Assembly: GCA_964549135.1 (NCBI GenBank) | Contig: CAZJUJ010000002.1 | Coordinates: 1 to 64,000, forward strand | Direction of reading: 5' to 3' | Length of the DNA: 64,000 nucleotides | From: RUG563 sp964549135 | GTDB lineage: Bacteria; Bacillota; Clostridia; Christensenellales; Aristaeellaceae | Shown here: piece by piece, positions 60,238 through 64,000 of the stretch | How the letters are laid out: each line of letters starts with the position of its first letter | Numbering within the stretch: the stretch's first letter is position 1 | The notes under the pieces: generated by a model | What the model was told of the DNA's origin: nothing | Seen by the model: the letters and a program-made list of their open reading frames with translations, nothing else | Databases searched by the model: none | Translations under genes and position numbers: made by a program

Positions 60238-61347
60238 TCAGGGCCGGGAAAGGGCATAGGCGCGTCCCGGTCGCCGCTCGATCCGGCCGTTCATTTCCAG
60301 CATGGTCAGCTGATAATTTAATTCCTGAACGGGGATGCCCGTTTCCTGCAGTAATTCCTCCAGGGGCTTTTCTTCCTTTTCCAGGGCGGAAAGGATGGGA
60401 TCCTTTTCTTCCCGGGGCGCTTCCTCAGGCGGGGCGGCAGACGGGAAGATATCCATTTGCTCCGGCCGGGGCTTTTCCCAGCCCATGGAAAGGAAAATAT
60501 CCTCGCCGCAGGTGCATATCTCCGCGCCCTCCTTCAGCAGCTTCAGCGGCAGCTCGCTGCCCGGGGCATCCACATTGCCCGGCAGGGCGAATACCTCCCG
60601 GCCCTGATTCAGGGCGTAATGAATGGTGGAATGGGTGCCGCTTCTTTCCTGGGCCTCAATGAGCAGCACGCCGTCCGAAAGCCCGGAAATGATGCGGTTG
60701 CGCACCGGGAAATGATGGGCCAGGGGCGGCGCGGCCGGGGCCAGCTCGGTCAGCACGGCGCCGCCGCTCTGCACGATTCTTTCCGTCAGTTCCTTATTTT
60801 CCGGCGGATAATGGACGGAAAGGCCGCAGCCCAGCACGGCAACGGTTCGGCCCCCGGCATCCAGCGCGCCCAGATGCGCGGCGGAATCAATGCCCCGGGC
60901 CAGGCCGCTTACGATGGTTACGCCCCTTTCTGCCAGCTCCCGGGCAATGCGCCGGGCCTGGGCGGAGCCGTATCGGGTGCTTCTTCGGGAGCCCACAATG
61001 GCGATGGCCGGGGCATGGGGCGGCGGCAGCGTGCCCCGAACAAAAAGCACATCCGGCGCATTTTCAATGGCGGATAGGCCCAGCGGATAGCTGCTGTCCC
61101 CAAAAAAGAGCGTATTTGCCTCCAGGCGCTCCAGCGCCCGGAGAATTTCCCGGCAGCCGGTGCGCTTTAAATCGGCCAGCAGCGCATAGGCGCTTTCGCC
61201 CAGCACATCATACAGCGCCGGGGAAAAATGATCCCATACGCCCCTGGCGCCGCCGTATTTTTCCTTTAGCGCAATAATTTTATTCCAGGCGCCCATGGGC
61301 GCCGCCTGAAGCCAGAGCCTGGCTAATCTTTCTTCATTAAATTCCAT
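60238..61347 (-). CDS. dprA: DNA-processing protein DprA
   Basis: 369 residues. The Rossmann-like DprA core has IAIVGSRRSTRYGSAQARRI, SGLARGIDSAAHLGAL and GNVDAPGSELPLKLL. A SAM-like N-terminal region and a C-terminal winged-helix-like segment (QELNYQLTMLEMNGRIERRP) complete it. It loads RecA on incoming single-stranded DNA during transformation. It lies 28 bases before topA and 3 bases after the comM-like gene; dprA-topA-trmFO is the usual Firmicute order. Confidence 0.94.
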   Translation of the reverse strand: MEFNEERLARLWLQAAPMGAWNKIIALKEKYGGARGVWDHFSPALYDVLGESAYALLADLKRTGCREILRALERLEANTLFFGDSSYPLGLSAIENAPDVLFVRGTLPPPHAPAIAIVGSRRSTRYGSAQARRIARELAERGVTIVSGLARGIDSAAHLGALDAGGRTVAVLGCGLSVHYPPENKELTERIVQSGGAVLTELAPAAPPLAHHFPVRNRIISGLSDGVLLIEAQERSGTHSTIHYALNQGREVFALPGNVDAPGSELPLKLLKEGAEICTCGEDIFLSMGWEKPRPEQMDIFPSAAPPEEAPREEKDPILSALEKEEKPLEELLQETGIPVQELNYQLTMLEMNGRIERRPGRAYALSRP

Positions 61348-61350
61348 CGC

Positions 61351-62886
61351 TTATCCTCCCCAGTATTTGCTGTCCAGCGCCCGATACTGAATGGCTTCTG
61401 CGATGTGGGCGGGGGAAATGCTTTCTTCCAGGGCAAGATCGGCAATGGTGCGGGCTACCTTGATAATGCGCGTATAGCCGCGCATGCTGATGCCCATTTT
61501 TTCCACCGCCCGGCTGAGCAATTGCTGGGCCTGGGGGGAGAGCGGGCATAATTCCCGCAGCGCCGCGCCATCCATCTGGGCATTGCAATGCATCTGATGG
61601 GCGGAAAGCCGCTTTAACTGCAGGGAGCGCGCCGCCTGCACCCGGGCCCGTACATCGGCGGAGGATTCCGCCGGGGCGCTTGCCGTGATTTCGCTTACCG
61701 GCACGGCGTCCACCTCGATCTGCAGATCAATGCGATCCAGAAGCGGCCCGGAAATCCGGCTCAGATATTTGCGGATGGCCGGTTCTCCGCAATGGCATTG
61801 GCGTGTTCTGCTGCCATAATATCCGCAGGGGCAGGGGTTCATCCCGGCGACCAGCATGCATCGGGCCAGATACTGCGCCCGGGCCCGTACCCGGGATATG
61901 GTGGCTACGCCGTCCTCCAGGGGCTGGCGCAGGGCCTCCAGCACATTGGGGGCGTATTCGGGCAATTCATCCAGAAATAAAACGCCGTTGTGGGCCAGAG
62001 AGATTTCTCCCGGCTTGGCATCCATGCCGCCGCCGATGAGGGCGGGGGCGGAAACGGCATGGTGGGGCGTGCGGAAGGGGCGCTCCGTCATCAGTCCCTG
62101 CCCGGGCTTGAGCAGCCCGGCCACCGAATGGATGCGGGTGGTTTCGCAGGCCTCCTCAAAGGTCATCCGGGGCAATATGCCGGGAAGACACCGGGCCAGC
62201 ATGGTTTTTCCGCTGCCGGGTACGCCGATCATCAGCAGGTTATGCCCCCCGGCTGCCGCTATTTCCAGGGCGCGGCGGGCCCCCTGCTGACCGCGTACCA
62301 GGCTGAGATCCAGGGCCGGCACACTCTGGGACAGGCTGTCCTCATAATTTTTCTGGATCTGGGCGGCCAGGGGCATTTTGCTGTTCAGGTGATTGACCGC
62401 CTCTGCCAGATTCCGGGCGGGATAGATGCGCATCCCGGACAGGGATTGCACCTCCGCGCCGTTTTCCAGTGGCAATACCACGCTTTCAATACCCTGCTGG
62501 CAGGCGGCAATCACCATGGAAAGCGCGCCGCGCACGGGGGAGAGGGAGCCATCCAGAGAAAGCTCTCCCAGCAGCAGGGTTTTTTCCAGCCCCGGCAGGC
62601 TTGCCTGCCTGCTTGCCGCGATGATGGATACGGCGATGGGCAGATCAAAGGCCGCCCCTTCCTTTTTCAGATCTGCCGGGGAGAGATTGACGGTGATTTT
62701 TCCGCCCGGCATGGCAAAGCCGGAATTGCGCAGCGCGCCGGTCACCCGATCCTTGCTTTCCCGGACGGCGGTATCCGGCAGCCCCACCATGGAAAAGGAG
62801 CCCATGCCGCCCGTCACATCCGTTTCAACCCAGACGGGCCGGCCATCCACCCCTTGCAGGGCAAAGCAGAGCGTTCTTGCCAGCAT
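61351..62886 (-). CDS. YifB/ComM-family Mg-chelatase-like ATPase
   Basis: 511 residues. An N-terminal Lon-like domain (GGMGSFSMVGLPDTAVRESK) precedes the AAA+ module. Walker A is MIGVPGSGKTMLARCLPG (about 215), Walker B GVLFLDELPEY, and the zinc-type CPCGYYG motif follows; a C-terminal Mg-chelatase domain ends the protein. ComM promotes branch migration during natural transformation, which agrees with dprA next to it. Confidence 0.92.
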   Translation of the reverse strand: MLARTLCFALQGVDGRPVWVETDVTGGMGSFSMVGLPDTAVRESKDRVTGALRNSGFAMPGGKITVNLSPADLKKEGAAFDLPIAVSIIAASRQASLPGLEKTLLLGELSLDGSLSPVRGALSMVIAACQQGIESVVLPLENGAEVQSLSGMRIYPARNLAEAVNHLNSKMPLAAQIQKNYEDSLSQSVPALDLSLVRGQQGARRALEIAAAGGHNLLMIGVPGSGKTMLARCLPGILPRMTFEEACETTRIHSVAGLLKPGQGLMTERPFRTPHHAVSAPALIGGGMDAKPGEISLAHNGVLFLDELPEYAPNVLEALRQPLEDGVATISRVRARAQYLARCMLVAGMNPCPCGYYGSRTRQCHCGEPAIRKYLSRISGPLLDRIDLQIEVDAVPVSEITASAPAESSADVRARVQAARSLQLKRLSAHQMHCNAQMDGAALRELCPLSPQAQQLLSRAVEKMGISMRGYTRIIKVARTIADLALEESISPAHIAEAIQYRALDSKYWGG

Positions 62887-62919
62887 GGGCCATCCTCCTT
62901 TGTGTGTGCTTCATTCCAA

Positions 62920-64000
62920 TCAGTACCAAAGCCAGTTGGGGAACCATTTCATGGCGTCCATCCATTGCTGGGATGCCTCTATGCCGCTGGCATAGGGGAA
63001 GAAGGCGATAAAGAGCGCCGCCGCAAGGGCCAGCAGCACCGTAAGGGCGATCCCCGCCTTCTTTTCCCATTTCTCCGCCGCCCAATCAAGGCAGAGCATT
63101 GTGCAGAGAATAATGAAGGGAACGCTTGGAAAATAGTGGTAGATATAGGTGCCCCGGGGCACCAGCATCCAGGGCAGAAACTGGGCCGCAAAGCAGATCA
63201 GCAGCAGCGCATAGCGGGGCTCATCCTTTTCCGTGTGCAGGGAAAGGGTATGCGCTTGGGTGATATGCTGCCGGATAAACAGGCAGATAACGCCAAACAG
63301 CCCCATCAGCCCCGTCCACCAGACGGCGGGATTGCCCATGGCCATAATGGAGGATTGCATGCCCTCCGCTTCAAAGGAGGAGGAGGCATACCACATGGGC
63401 TTGGCGATAATGGGCCATTCATACCAGGGGGAATAGAAGGCGTGATCCATGCCCAGGCCCTCCTGGGAATGATACCAGAGCATGCCCTCCGCCGCCTCGA
63501 TGACCCGCTCCACCGTAACGCCGCCCTTATAGGCAAAGTAGGGAATATAGGAGCAGTAATAGATCACCAGCGGGATGGCGATGAAGAAAAGGAAGCAGCT
63601 TCCTACCGTAATAACCAGCGAGCGCACGCCATTTGCCGCAGCGCGGGCATGGGCATCCTGCTTTTTGACGGGGATCGCCCTGGCGGCCCTGACCTCCCGA
63701 ATCCGCCGGAAAAGGCCGAAGAAGAAGATCACCGCCAGCCCCACCGCGGAATAGCAGCCCGTCCATTTGCTGGCAATGGAAAGCCCCATAAACAGCCCGG
63801 ACAGGCCCAGGGGAATCATGGTTTTCCATAGCTTTTCGCCGAAGAAATCCAGGAAGAACCAGCGGAGCATGCAATAAACCGACCAGATGATGAACAGCAC
63901 GGCAAAGCTGTCGATGGTGGCAATGCGGGTCTGGGTAAAATGCATCAGATCCAGCGCCATCAGCAGCATGGCCCCCGGGCCGCCCCATTTTTTGCGGATG
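62920..64000 (-). CDS. PMT-type (GT39) glycosyltransferase, 5' end outside the window
   Basis: The last 360 or so residues are visible. FDFMHF-type signature ALDLMHFTQTRIATIDSFAV, the loop GLSIASKWTGCYSAVGLAV, and about seven membrane helices match the C-terminal part of bacterial protein O-mannosyltransferase/dolichyl-phosphate-mannose transferase family proteins. The large external loop contains YHSQEGLGMDHAFYSPWYEW. It probably glycosylates exported proteins or envelope polymers. The stop lies 33 bases upstream of the comM-like gene. Confidence 0.85.
   Translation of the reverse strand, partial: IRKKWGGPGAMLLMALDLMHFTQTRIATIDSFAVLFIIWSVYCMLRWFFLDFFGEKLWKTMIPLGLSGLFMGLSIASKWTGCYSAVGLAVIFFFGLFRRIREVRAARAIPVKKQDAHARAAANGVRSLVITVGSCFLFFIAIPLVIYYCSYIPYFAYKGGVTVERVIEAAEGMLWYHSQEGLGMDHAFYSPWYEWPIIAKPMWYASSSFEAEGMQSSIMAMGNPAVWWTGLMGLFGVICLFIRQHITQAHTLSLHTEKDEPRYALLLICFAAQFLPWMLVPRGTYIYHYFPSVPFIILCTMLCLDWAAEKWEKKAGIALTVLLALAAALFIAFFPYASGIEASQQWMDAMKWFPNWLWY

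Overview
The window looks like a chromosomal segment of an uncultured, spore-forming-lineage Clostridia (Firmicutes) genome with fairly high GC. The reasons are the SCIFF ranthipeptide precursor and its maturase, the yqfC-yqfD-phoH-HD phosphodiesterase-ybeY-cdd-era neighbourhood, the sepF-ylmG-divIVA division cluster, hslVU beside trmFO-topA-dprA, clostridial-type topoisomerase IV subunits, and strong GGAGG ribosome binding sites with TTGACA/TATAAT promoters. The species cannot be named from the sequence. No tRNA, rRNA, CRISPR array, prophage or transposase gene was seen.

Layout. 1-1000 (minus): infC with a regulatory leader and an apparent AUA start, running into rpmI at the edge. 1-10.6 kb (plus): topoisomerase IV parE-parC, an ECF sigma factor with a membrane partner, scfA-scfB and a PLP decarboxylase. 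10.9-12.3 kb (minus): rimO. 12.4-16.6 kb (plus): FAD protein, dtd, metallo-hydrolase, hemZ. 16.7-22.5 kb: SecD-like protein, recJ, relA. 22.6-26.7 kb: HlyD-like protein, ylmE-type PLP protein, sepF, ylmG, divIVA. 26.9-28.6 kb: ROK sugar kinase and tatD. 28.9-36 kb: acyl-ACP thioesterase, mnmG, potD-like binding protein, VanW protein, TetR regulator, SGNH hydrolase. 36-39.7 kb: glnS, gltX and an HPr-like protein without the catalytic His. 39.9-47.7 kb: yqfC, yqfD, phoH, HD phosphodiesterase, ybeY-cdd fusion, an inverted EamA transporter, era. 47.9-51 kb (minus): a tight three-gene operon for a secreted phosphodiester-glycosidase-like protein, an Lgt-like membrane protein and a secreted RCC1 propeller. 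51.3-64 kb (minus): PMT-type glycosyltransferase, comM-like ATPase, dprA, topA, trmFO, a glycosidase-like gene, hslV, hslU, cmk, plsC.

Most genes are housekeeping: translation and tRNA modification, DNA topology and repair, stringent response, division-site proteins, sporulation-associated proteins, lipid and nucleotide metabolism. The most distinctive sequence is non-coding. A family of long inverted-repeat elements (about 310 bp when complete) lies in four intergenic gaps. Their terminal hairpins change sequence while keeping base pairing. Other points of interest are the non-AUG infC start, the YbeY-cytidine deaminase fusion, the Lgt-like protein lacking its expected His in an operon of secreted proteins, and a very long Q/P/Y-rich insertion in SepF.
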